A DNA stretch of 58,316 bases from contig JBDNJM010000128.1 of assembly GCA_041687755.1 (NCBI GenBank), positions 1 to 58,316 of the forward strand, written 5' to 3'. A model generated the notes under the pieces. That model had not been told where the DNA came from. It saw only the letters and a program-made list of their open reading frames with translations, and made no database searches. The position numbers and the translations under genes are program-made. Numbering within the stretch: position 1 is the first letter of the stretch; each line of letters opens with the position of its first letter. Below are positions 8,113-15,612 of the stretch, one piece after another. The DNA is from JBDNJM01 sp041687755 (lineage in GTDB: Bacteria; Planctomycetota; UBA1135; GCA-002686595).

Positions 8113-9420
8113 CTAGTGGAGATCAGCGGCGCTGAGGGCGTCGCGCCAGTCGCGCGCGGGGGCATCGGGACCCAGGTCCAGCCCGGTCAGGGACTGCAGG
8201 GTCGCGCAGGCGGCTGCACGCACCTGGGACACGGGGTCCTCGATGCTCATGAGCAGGGATGGGATCGCGATGGAGCAGCGCAGCTGGGAGAGCGTGGCGC
8301 AGCACAGGACGGCGACGCGGACGGGGGCTTGCTCTAGGACGCGCGACACGCGCAGGGCGAGCTCGCGGCGCTGCAGGCGCTGCGCGGCGATCTCGCGCAG
8401 CGCGGGCTCGATGCGCGCGGGCTCACCGCTCTCGAGGTCCTCGAGCGCGGTCTTGGAGCGCTGCTCCCACCACGCGAGGCTGCTCTTGTGCCAGTGGCGC
8501 CAGAGGGCGGGCGTGGCGTCGATCTGCATCTGAGTGCTCGCGCGCAGTGCCCACAGGGCGTCTCGCGTGAGGCTGGGGGTGTCGGACTCGAGCAGCTCGA
8601 TCATGCGGGCCGCCGCCGTCGTGTCCTGGGCCTGGCCAAGGGCGACGAGCGCGGCACCGCACTGGGGCACGGAGGGGCGCTCTAGTCGCTCAGCAACCCG
8701 AGCCAAGTGATCGTCCTGAATCAGGTGCGGGTCGGAGGCCCACAGGTCGCCGATCGCGCGCAGGGCTCCCTGGGCGAGTAGGTCCGGTCCATTGAGCAGG
8801 GCGTCGAGGAACTTGGCCGTGTGCGGCGCGCGGGTCGGGCGGACGGCGCGCAGGGCGCGATCCTGAACCAGTAGCGGGGCTCGGAGGGTGGCCCGGGAGA
8901 GCGCGAGCCAGGCCTCGCTCCGTTCGGCGTGTAGCCCGGCCACGGCGCGCTCGAAGTGTTCGAGGACGCGGGCGTCGGGGCGTTCCGCCGTGCCAGCGAG
9001 ATCGAACAGGAGCTCGACCTCGCTCGGCGTCGACCACTCCGTCAGGAGTTCCAGCGCGGAGCTGCGCCGCTGGGGCGAGGCCTCGACCTGATCCGCGAGC
9101 AGCGCCAGCACGCGCTCTCGCGAGTGCGAGCGCAGGGCGCCTGCGAGCGCGCCACGATCGCCCGCAGTGAGATCGGGGGCCCGTTCGGAGAAGGCCCGGA
9201 ACAGCTCGGGCAGCGCCGCTTCCCCGAGCGCCGACAGGGCGCGGCTCAGGGCCGAGCGATCGAGGTCGCTGCGCAGCAGCTCCTCGACGCCCTCGAGAGC
9301 GACGATAGCCGGAGCGAACTGGGCCACACAGGGGCGGGCCGGCTCCGCAACGGCCACGGGGCCGAGCAGGGCGAGGGCCGCGCAGAGGGCGCGGCGGGTG
9401 AGGTCGGGGGGGGTGGGCAT
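8113..9420 (-). CDS. Exported HEAT-repeat protein
   Basis: About 435 residues. The N-terminus (MPTPPDLTRRALCAALALLGPVAVAEPARP) is a signal peptide containing a twin-Arg-like TRRALC. The rest is a series of alpha-helical repeats of about 30-40 residues, for example LFRAFSERAPDL, LLTEWSTPSEVELLFDLAG, RVAERLERPSVPQCGAALVALGQ and the C-terminal PSLLMSIEDPVSQVRAAACATLQSLTG, which is a near-consensus HEAT/PBS-lyase-type repeat. Such proteins act as protein-binding scaffolds. No enzyme motif is present. It sits between pseudopilin genes and a kinase cluster with gaps of 13 and 21 bases, so co-transcription is almost certain. An in-frame GTG at 9423 is an alternative start. Confidence 0.85.
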   Translation of the reverse strand: MPTPPDLTRRALCAALALLGPVAVAEPARPCVAQFAPAIVALEGVEELLRSDLDRSALSRALSALGEAALPELFRAFSERAPDLTAGDRGALAGALRSHSRERVLALLADQVEASPQRRSSALELLTEWSTPSEVELLFDLAGTAERPDARVLEHFERAVAGLHAERSEAWLALSRATLRAPLLVQDRALRAVRPTRAPHTAKFLDALLNGPDLLAQGALRAIGDLWASDPHLIQDDHLARVAERLERPSVPQCGAALVALGQAQDTTAAARMIELLESDTPSLTRDALWALRASTQMQIDATPALWRHWHKSSLAWWEQRSKTALEDLESGEPARIEPALREIAAQRLQRRELALRVSRVLEQAPVRVAVLCCATLSQLRCSIAIPSLLMSIEDPVSQVRAAACATLQSLTGLDLGPDAPARDWRDALSAADLH

Positions 9421-9433
9421 CACGTTGGCGGTG

Positions 9434-10987
9434 CTAGCGCTGGACGAAGACCCCGTCGGGTTCGGCTTCGTCGATGAATCGCGGGTCGATCGCGTTGATC
9501 GTCTCGAGCGTCGTGGCGACCAGATCTACGTCGATGCCGCCCGTAACTCCGCGGTAGACGTACTCCTTCTCGTCGTGCCCCTCGTACTTGATGACCTGCT
9601 CCACGGGTTGCCAGGCGATCGCCGGGGTTGCTGCGGTGATCCCCAGGCCGGCGTACGTGGCCTCGGGGTTGTAGGCCATCGGGTTCGCGATGTCCTTCGG
9701 GGCCGCGAGCAGGTTCCAGGAGATCGGAATGTAGAAGATCTGCGCCGCCACCTCGCTGATCACCGCGCTGTCGAAGATCAGCGTGCTGTCCCGCGGGATG
9801 TCGAGCGTGCGGGCGACGGCCGAACCGGTCCAGGCGAGGCCGCGGGGCAGGGCGACGGCCGCGAGCGGGGCGTACAGCACGCCGTGGAAGGTGCCGGTCA
9901 TCCTGAGCTGGACGGCGGGGGCGACGCTGTCGTCGCCGTGGACGAGCAGGTGCAGGCCGCCCGCGTCGAGGGTCACGTTCGTCACGGAGCTCCCGCCGGC
10001 GAAGTTGACGGAGTCGGAGACATGGAGCTCGACCGGTCCTGCACTGCTGTCGATCTCGAGCGTCGCTCCAGTCGCGATCGTCAGCGTGTCCATCGAGGCC
10101 CGGAACGGCCCAACGATCCGCAGGACGGCGCCACCGCTCACGGTGACGTTCGGGTAGTGGTTCTCTGTTGTGGTCAACGCCTCGGAGATGCCGGTGGTTA
10201 GGTTGACGCTTCCCAGCAGAGCAAAGGCGGGCCAGTTGAGCTTCGGCATCACGACCGCTTCGGCCTGGGCCGCCGTCGCCCCGCTCACCGTCGCGCCGAG
10301 CTGGATGTCCAGCACCGCGGCCGGGCCGCGCACAACGTCCGCTTGCAGATTGGTGTAGGCGCCCGAGCCGACGTTCTCGACGTCGATGGTCCCGTTGCCG
10401 CCAAAGCGCGGCCCCACGTTTTCCGGATATACCGTTCCATTGTACTCCTCAGTCGGCGTAGCGCCGGGAATGACCAGGCCGACCACGGCACCGGCGAGGC
10501 TTTCGCGGTCCAACTTTTCGTCGGCGCGCACGCTGTCCACGTAGCTGAGCTGGGTGCCGCCGCCGACGGTCAACGCCTCGTCGCCGAAGAAGCCGAGGCT
10601 ACCCGGTGAGAGGACCTGGCGCTCGATCGAGAGTCCGAGTCGGTGCCGCGCCCGCGGGGCGATGCCGGTCGAGTGGACGATGAAATTGCCGTAGGCGTCC
10701 TCGACCGCGCTCGTGAAGACGTAGCCTTCGCCGAAGCCGGCGGGCATGGCCTTCGTGCCGACCTGCCCCAGGCCGCCGTCGCGCAGGGACAGCAGCGCCT
10801 CGCTGAGTCCGGCCTCGGCAAGGTAGAACGCCCGCTTGCGGTCGTTAGCCGTTTCCTGCTGGCGCAGGCTGCTCACCTGCATCTGGATCGCCGTCGCGCT
10901 CAGAGCTCCGACGGTCATGACGACGAGCAGCGCCGCGAGCAGCGCTGAGCCCTCGGTGTCCTGTCGTGATGTGTTCTTGGTCTTCAT
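9434..10987 (-). CDS. PilX-type pilus assembly / secreted beta-structure protein
   Basis: The start at 10987 gives MKTKNTSRQDTEGSALLAAL, a short basic leader followed by Gly-Ser and a hydrophobic helix (ALLAALLVVMTVGALSATAI), then KRAFYLAEAGLSEALLSL. This is the usual signature of PilX_N-type minor pilins, including the conserved ExAG around YLAEAG. The 440-residue remainder is rich in Gly, Thr, Val and Asn with repetitive beta-strand character (VTVSGGAVLRIVGPF, GATLEIDSSAGPVELHVSD), resembling surface beta-helix domains. About 517 residues, much longer than classical PilX (near 200). It lies downstream of two pseudopilin genes in the same direction. Confidence 0.8.
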   Translation of the reverse strand: MKTKNTSRQDTEGSALLAALLVVMTVGALSATAIQMQVSSLRQQETANDRKRAFYLAEAGLSEALLSLRDGGLGQVGTKAMPAGFGEGYVFTSAVEDAYGNFIVHSTGIAPRARHRLGLSIERQVLSPGSLGFFGDEALTVGGGTQLSYVDSVRADEKLDRESLAGAVVGLVIPGATPTEEYNGTVYPENVGPRFGGNGTIDVENVGSGAYTNLQADVVRGPAAVLDIQLGATVSGATAAQAEAVVMPKLNWPAFALLGSVNLTTGISEALTTTENHYPNVTVSGGAVLRIVGPFRASMDTLTIATGATLEIDSSAGPVELHVSDSVNFAGGSSVTNVTLDAGGLHLLVHGDDSVAPAVQLRMTGTFHGVLYAPLAAVALPRGLAWTGSAVARTLDIPRDSTLIFDSAVISEVAAQIFYIPISWNLLAAPKDIANPMAYNPEATYAGLGITAATPAIAWQPVEQVIKYEGHDEKEYVYRGVTGGIDVDLVATTLETINAIDPRFIDEAEPDGVFVQR

Positions 10988-11030
10988 TGCGGATCTTCCT
11001 ATCAAGCCCGAGCCGACGGCTCGGACGCCC

Positions 11031-11681
11031 CTAGTTCCTGAACGTCGCCCGCGTCCAGGCCTGTGCCGTGATCGGACCGTTTCTCCTGGTCTCCTTCTCA
11101 AGCGTCAGCCGGATCAGCACGCTTGAGCCATCGATGTTGAAGGACAGGCCGGCCTCGTCGATGAGCCCGTTGTCGTTGTCGTCCGCAAGGTTGCCGCCCG
11201 TTTCTTCGAACAGGAACTCGCGCACGAAGCGTCCCCAGACCACGTCTTGGGCTTCCGGCGAGCCGGCGTTGCGCGTCCAGATCACCTCGGAGTCCATCAG
11301 CTGGAATTCGATACGCGAGGGGTCGGAGTACACGACGTCCCCGTCGGTGAGCCCCATCGAACTCTGGTAGTTGATCAGGTTGGAGTGCTGCGGCGCGACG
11401 TTCTGCGGCAGCGTGATCTCTTTATCCGCCTCCATCAGCGCGAGCGCGATGCGGTCGAGTAGCTGGGACGCGAGGTTGTCGAGGTCCAGCTGCTCTTGGC
11501 TGCTGGTGGTCGCCGCGGTGGTGGAGTTGAGCAGGACCGTCGTGTTCACGAGCAGCACGGTGACCAGGCTCAGGCCGATCATCAGCTCGACCAGGCTGAA
11601 CCCGGACTTCGGTCGCCCGGACTTCAATCGCCCGGACTTCAATCGCCCAGAAGCTAATCGGGAGTGGCGAACGCGCAGCAT
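11031..11681 (-). CDS. Type IV pseudopilin (PilW/GspJ-like)
   Basis: The start at 11681 gives a leader MLRVRHSRLASGRLKSGRLK, cleaved before Phe in SGFSLVELMIGLSLVTVLLV, the canonical prepilin peptidase site (G-F-x-x-x-E) plus hydrophobic helix. Glu5 is present. The mature protein of about 190 residues has helical then polar content (DLDNLASQLLDRIALALMEA), as in PilW/GspJ minor pseudopilins, and a DDNDNGLIDEAG segment that looks like a calcium-binding acidic loop. The ATG overlaps the upstream gene's TGA in an ATGA junction, so the two are translationally coupled. The leader contains a short tandem repeat described separately. Confidence 0.88.
   Translation of the reverse strand: MLRVRHSRLASGRLKSGRLKSGRPKSGFSLVELMIGLSLVTVLLVNTTVLLNSTTAATTSSQEQLDLDNLASQLLDRIALALMEADKEITLPQNVAPQHSNLINYQSSMGLTDGDVVYSDPSRIEFQLMDSEVIWTRNAGSPEAQDVVWGRFVREFLFEETGGNLADDNDNGLIDEAGLSFNIDGSSVLIRLTLEKETRRNGPITAQAWTRATFRN
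11601..11660 (-). repeat. 15-bp tandem repeat in the prepilin leader
   Basis: Four 15-base units (cccggacttcnntcg type) lie directly before the prepilin cleavage site, with units two and three identical and unit four degenerate. On the minus strand they encode repeats of the pentapeptide SGRLK/SGRPK, lengthening the basic leader. The unit length keeps the frame, so repeat number could change without frameshift. Confidence 0.85.
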
Positions 11682-12262
11682 CACGGGGCGGTGAACATGG
11701 TGTGAGCCGCGAAGCGCCGGGCCTCGCCGCCGCTCTCCCACTCGATGCTGACTTCGACCGGGAGGATCGAGTAGTCGGTGACGGGAACGTTGTCGATGAC
11801 CAGGTTCATGTCGAGGTCGCGCGGCATGCCCAAGGCAGCGTCGTCGTCATCCTCGCGCAGCGACGTGGCCGTGCCGGGGAAGCGCACGCCGCCGACCAAG
11901 CCGTCGAGGTCGGCGGAGAGGGGCTCCAGTCCGGCGACCAAGAAGCCTGCACCCGGAGCGGTCGCCGGACCCGCCGGGTCATCGGCGGGGTAGCCGTTGT
12001 AGAGCGACCAGAGCTGCTCAAACGGCATGGCCCGCATGTGCTCGAGCTTCTCGCGCACGGCCTCGGCGGCCAGCGCGCGCTGGCTCTGCATCGGTCCGAG
12101 CCGGGTGCTCGAGCTGACGGTGCTCGCCAACATCGTGACGGCAACGGTCATGACGACCATGACGAGCATCATCTCGATCATGGTGAAGCCGGCGCAGTCG
12201 GACTGGGGAGACCGCCAGCCTGAGGCGGGATCTCGAGTCGGTGAACAAGGGTGCAGTTGCAT
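11681..12262 (-). CDS. Type IV pseudopilin (PilV/GspI-like)
   Basis: The class III signal is DCAGFTMIEMMLVMVVMTVA: a Gly-Phe cleavage site, Glu5 and a long hydrophobic helix. The mature part of about 165 residues contains REKLEHMRAMPFEQLWSLYN, a common pattern of PilV/GspI minor pseudopilins. I chose the ATG at 12262 because it gives a 27-residue leader (MQLHPCSPTRDP...). An upstream ATG at 12337 has a possible AAGG Shine-Dalgarno but would give an unusually long leader. First gene of the operon running left to 4309. It is divergent from the TRAP binding-protein gene. Confidence 0.85.
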   Translation of the reverse strand: MQLHPCSPTRDPASGWRSPQSDCAGFTMIEMMLVMVVMTVAVTMLASTVSSSTRLGPMQSQRALAAEAVREKLEHMRAMPFEQLWSLYNGYPADDPAGPATAPGAGFLVAGLEPLSADLDGLVGGVRFPGTATSLREDDDDAALGMPRDLDMNLVIDNVPVTDYSILPVEVSIEWESGGEARRFAAHTMFTAP

Positions 12263-12449
12263 TGGGAGAGAGGGCCCGACGGCGGGGGGGGAGCCGACCG
12301 ACTTCGCTCCCCTCCCTCGGGCGTCTGAGGGAGTCATCCCAAGTCGCCTTGGGATATATCCGCTTCCGGAAAGTCCTTCCGGGGCCTCCTGGGGCACCCG
12401 ACACGGCGCGCGGCGATGGCTGTATGTTGGTCCTATGCAAGAAGAAGCC
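12263..12449. promoter_or_regulatory. Divergent promoter region between pilin operon and DctP
   Basis: Both flanking genes start out from this 187-base gap, so it should hold two promoters. The only AT-rich stretch is the 10-base palindrome ggatatatcc at 12352-12361, which could contain a -10-like element or be an operator. A Shine-Dalgarno-like agaag precedes the DctP start at 12450. No -35/-10 pair can be assigned with confidence. Confidence 0.4.
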
Positions 12450-13565
12450 ATGCCTCATCCCTCGCGACGCTCTCTGCTCGCAGGTGCCGGCCTGCTGGCG
12501 GCCGGGCTCTCGGGCTGCGGCCCCGGACCCGGCGCGGTGCGGCGCTCGGTGGGTGTCCAGTCGGGCGAGCGGGTGCGCTGGCGGCTGGCCTCGAGTTTTC
12601 CGAGTTCCCTCGAGGCCATGTTCGGTGCGGCCCAGCTTCTGGCCGAGCGCGTTTCGAAGGCGACCGGCGGGCTGTTCGAGATCGAGGTCTACCAGGCGGG
12701 CGAGATCGTGCCCGCCCTCGAGGTCATGGGAGCCGTCGAGCAGGGCTCGATTGAGGTCGGCCAGACGGCGGGCTACTACTACACGGGCAAGAACGCCGCC
12801 CTAGCCTTCGAGACGTGCGTGCCGTTTGGGCTGACGCCTCGTCAGCAGCAGGCCTGGCTGTGGCAGGCCGGCGGGCTCGAGCTCCTGCGCTCGCTGTTCA
12901 GTGACTTCGGCGTGCGCAACTTCCCGGCCGGCAACACCGGCGCACAGATGGGCGGCTGGTTTAACCGCGACGTTGACGGCCCGGAAGATCTTGCCGGGCT
13001 CAAAATGCGGATCCCCGGGCTCGGCGGCAAGGTCATGGACGCGCTCGGAGTCTCGGTGCAGAACCTGCCCGGCGGCGACATCTACCAGGCCCTCGAGCGC
13101 GGGGCCATCGACGCGACGGAGTGGGTGGGACCGTTCGATGACGAGCGCCTAGGCTTCCACAAGATCGCGCGCAACTACATCTACCCCGGCTGGTGGGAGC
13201 CGGGCCCTGAGCTCTCCTTCCAGGTGGGCGAGCGGGCTTGGGCGAAGCTGCCGAGCTCGCACCAGGCCGCCTTTGAGTCCGCCGTGCGCGAGGCGGGCGT
13301 CTGGATGCAGACCCGCTACGACGCGGAGAACCCTGCAGCGCTCGCGCGGATCGTCGAGGCCGGCGTCAAGCTGAAGCCGTTCTCCAAGGAACTCATGGTG
13401 CGCGCTCGCGAAGCCTCCGAGCAGCTGCTCAGCGACCAGGCCGCGGCGGGCGATAGCCGGCACCGCAAGATGCTTGAGGACTGGCGCAAGTTTAGGTCCG
13501 ACATCTTCCGCTGGTTCGGGACCGCAGAGTTGGCCTACGCGGATTTTGCCTTCCGGGCGAACTAA
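12450..13565 (+). CDS. dctP: TRAP transporter substrate-binding protein (DctP family)
   Basis: Extracytoplasmic solute receptor of a TRAP (tripartite, ion-gradient driven) transporter, about 371 residues. The start at 12450 gives MPHPSRRSLLAGAGLLAAGL followed by SGC, a twin-arginine-like and lipoprotein signal. Family features: WRLASSFPSSLEAMFGAAQ, a central GLKMRIPGLGGKVMDALG with the family's conserved substrate-carboxylate Arg, and the ALERGAIDATEWVGPFDD region. The mannitol/TAXI-like variant YPGWWEPGP suggests the subgroup that binds 2-oxo acids, but this is inference. It faces the DctM gene tail to tail with a 51-base gap. Confidence 0.93.
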   Translation: MPHPSRRSLLAGAGLLAAGLSGCGPGPGAVRRSVGVQSGERVRWRLASSFPSSLEAMFGAAQLLAERVSKATGGLFEIEVYQAGEIVPALEVMGAVEQGSIEVGQTAGYYYTGKNAALAFETCVPFGLTPRQQQAWLWQAGGLELLRSLFSDFGVRNFPAGNTGAQMGGWFNRDVDGPEDLAGLKMRIPGLGGKVMDALGVSVQNLPGGDIYQALERGAIDATEWVGPFDDERLGFHKIARNYIYPGWWEPGPELSFQVGERAWAKLPSSHQAAFESAVREAGVWMQTRYDAENPAALARIVEAGVKLKPFSKELMVRAREASEQLLSDQAAAGDSRHRKMLEDWRKFRSDIFRWFGTAELAYADFAFRAN

Positions 13566-13616
13566 CCCGCCGGGGCCACGCAAGGCCGGGTCCTCGGGGT
13601 CCATGCCGACCCAATC

Positions 13617-14945
13617 CTAGAGCAGAGCCGTGACAAGTGCGGGGAACGTGATCACAAGCGCCAGCGCGACGAGCTGGATCGCGATGAACGGGATCACGCC
13701 GCGGTAGATCGCGGTGGTCGGGATTGAGGCGGGCGCGACGCCGCGCAGGTAGAACAGCGAAAAGCCGAACGGCGGCGTCAGGAACGAGGTCTGCAGGTTC
13801 ATCGCGATGATGACGCCGAACCAGACCATCTCGTCCGGCCCGAAGCCGAGCTCGACCGCGGCCGGCGCCAGCAGCGGCAGCAGGATGAAGGCGATCTCGA
13901 AGAAGTCGATGAAGAAGCCGAGCAGGAAGATCGCGAGGTTCGCGGCGATCAGGAACCCGTACTTGCCGCCGGGCAGATCGGTGAGCATGCCCTCGATCCA
14001 GTCGCCGCCGTAGAGGCCCCGGAACACGAGCGTGAACAGAGTCGATCCGATCAGCAGGAACACGACCATCGAGGTCAGCCGCATCGTCTCGTTGCAGGTG
14101 GCCTTGAGGAAGCTGAGGTTCACGCGGCCGCTGAACAGGGCCAGCAGCAGGGCCCCGACGCCGCCGAGGGCGCCGGCCTCCGTGGCGCTGGCGACGCCGC
14201 TGAAGATGCTGCCCAGGACGATCAGGATCAGCAGCAGCGGCGGAATCAGGACCTTGAACACGGCCCCGAGCAGCTGGCCCTCGAACTCCGCGCGCTCTGA
14301 CTTCGGGATCGCGGGTGCAAGTTCGGGGCGCGCCCAAGCGAGCACGACGACGAACACAGCGAACATGCCCGCGAGCCCGAGACCCGGCAGCAGGCTGCCG
14401 AGGAACAGATCGCCGACCGGAATGCCGAGCTGGTCGCCGAGGACGACCAACACAACGCTTGGCGGGACGATCTGACCGAGCGTGCCCGACGCGCAGATCA
14501 CACCGGTGGCCAGCGACTCGGAGTAGCCGTAGCGCAGCATGATCGGCAGGGAGATCATGCCCATGGCGACCACGGAGGCGCCCACGACGCCCGTCGCAGC
14601 GGCGAGCAGCGTGCCGACCAGCACGACGGCGAGGGCGATGCCGCCGCGCATCGGCCCGAACAGCAGGCCCACGGTGCGCAGCAGGTCCTCGGCCAGCCTC
14701 GACTTCTCGAGCGCCGTGCCCATGAACACAAAGAACGGAACTGCGAGCAGGACCTGGTTCTGCATCACGCCGAAGACGCGGTCGGGGAACGCGAACAGGA
14801 ACGGCCAGTCGAAGTAGCCGGTCCACACGCCGAGCCCGCCGAAGATCAGCGCGGTGCCGCCCAGGGAGAACGCCACGGGGAAACCGATGAAGATCAGCGC
14901 GAAGACGACGCCAAACATGATGGGGCCGAGCCAGTCGCTGATCAT
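13617..14945 (-). CDS. dctM: TRAP transporter large permease (DctM)
   Basis: Integral membrane ion-coupled transport subunit, about 442 residues, starting MISDWLGPIMFGVVFALIFI. About twelve hydrophobic segments are visible, including FALIFIGFPVAFSLGGTALI, FFVFMGTALEKSRLAEDLL and LLAAATGVVGASVVAMGMIS. The family signatures ASGTLGQIVPPSVVLVVLGD and the GPMRGGIALAVVLVGTLLA loop are present. Length is normal (425-450). Its ATG overlaps the TGA of the DctQ gene (ATGA), giving translational coupling. An upstream open extension to 15326 is antisense or out-of-frame of DctQ and is not used. Confidence 0.95.
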   Translation of the reverse strand: MISDWLGPIMFGVVFALIFIGFPVAFSLGGTALIFGGLGVWTGYFDWPFLFAFPDRVFGVMQNQVLLAVPFFVFMGTALEKSRLAEDLLRTVGLLFGPMRGGIALAVVLVGTLLAAATGVVGASVVAMGMISLPIMLRYGYSESLATGVICASGTLGQIVPPSVVLVVLGDQLGIPVGDLFLGSLLPGLGLAGMFAVFVVVLAWARPELAPAIPKSERAEFEGQLLGAVFKVLIPPLLLILIVLGSIFSGVASATEAGALGGVGALLLALFSGRVNLSFLKATCNETMRLTSMVVFLLIGSTLFTLVFRGLYGGDWIEGMLTDLPGGKYGFLIAANLAIFLLGFFIDFFEIAFILLPLLAPAAVELGFGPDEMVWFGVIIAMNLQTSFLTPPFGFSLFYLRGVAPASIPTTAIYRGVIPFIAIQLVALALVITFPALVTALL

Positions 14946-15502
14946 GAGGGCGAACCCTCCTCGGGCGTGAGCGTCGCAGCGTCGATGCCGCTGCGCAGGA
15001 TCTGGACCTGTCGCAGGACGAAGGAGAGGCCCTGGAGGAACAGCAGGGTGAAGCTGGCGAACAGCAGCAGCTTGATCGGCCAGCGGGCCAGTCCGCCGGG
15101 ATCGGAGGACTGCTCGAGTTGGTCGAGGGAGCGGCGCGCGTAGAAGAAGGTGCCGTAGGCGCCGAACGCGCAGAACGGCAGCAGCAGGAGCAGCCCGCCG
15201 GCCAGGTCGATCCAGGCCCGGGCCCGGGCTTCGAGGCGGCCGTACAGCACGTCCACGCGCACGTGCCGGTCTTCGAGCAGGGTGGCGGAGGCGCCGGCCA
15301 GGAACACGACGCTGAACAGGTACCACTGGGCCTCGATCCAGCCGTTGGAGCTGAGGTCAACGCCGAGGTCGCGCGCGAGGTAGCGGGCGATCGCGTTGAA
15401 GGCGCCGATCAGAACCATCACAAGGCACGCGGCGGCAGCCAGTGCCCCGCACCAGCGGCTGAGCGCATCGATGGCTCGGGTAAGGCGCTGCAGCAGGCTC
15501 AT
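14942..15502 (-). CDS. dctQ: TRAP transporter small permease (DctQ)
   Basis: 186 residues with four TM segments: ALAAAACLVMVLIGAFNAIA, WIEAQWYLFSVVFLAGASAT, WIDLAGGLLLLLPFCAFGAY and KLLLFASFTLLFLQGLSFVL. The family feature WIEAQWYLFSVVFLAGA followed by HVRVDVLYGRLEARARAWID is typical of DctQ. The small subunit pairs with DctM and is required for transport. It is the first gene of the two-gene permease operon, with the solute receptor on the opposite strand. Confidence 0.94.
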   Translation of the reverse strand: MSLLQRLTRAIDALSRWCGALAAAACLVMVLIGAFNAIARYLARDLGVDLSSNGWIEAQWYLFSVVFLAGASATLLEDRHVRVDVLYGRLEARARAWIDLAGGLLLLLPFCAFGAYGTFFYARRSLDQLEQSSDPGGLARWPIKLLLFASFTLLFLQGLSFVLRQVQILRSGIDAATLTPEEGSPS

Positions 15503-15555
15503 GGTTTCAGACTGTAACGGTACGCCCCCCCCTCGCCTCGATTGCCGTCGAGCGG

Positions 15556-15607
15556 CCTGTTCGAGGGCCCTGTTCTAGGGCCCTGTTCGAGGGCCCTGTT
15601 CTAGGGC
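15556..15607. repeat. Four 13-bp tandem repeats with GGGCCC core
   Basis: Units cctgttcgagggc and cctgttctagggc alternate (A-B-A-B) for exactly 52 bases between the start of DctQ and the end of the TlpA-like gene. Every junction creates an agggccct palindrome, so the array can form several alternative short hairpins. It could serve as a terminator for the minus-strand gene that ends at 15613. Confidence 0.8.
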
Positions 15608-15612
15608 CCTGC

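Noticed and set aside
13492..15360. Long minus-strand frame of about 620 residues over the TRAP permease genes
   Set aside because: It is very rich in Arg and Pro and overlaps two well-supported transporter genes in a different frame; shadow.
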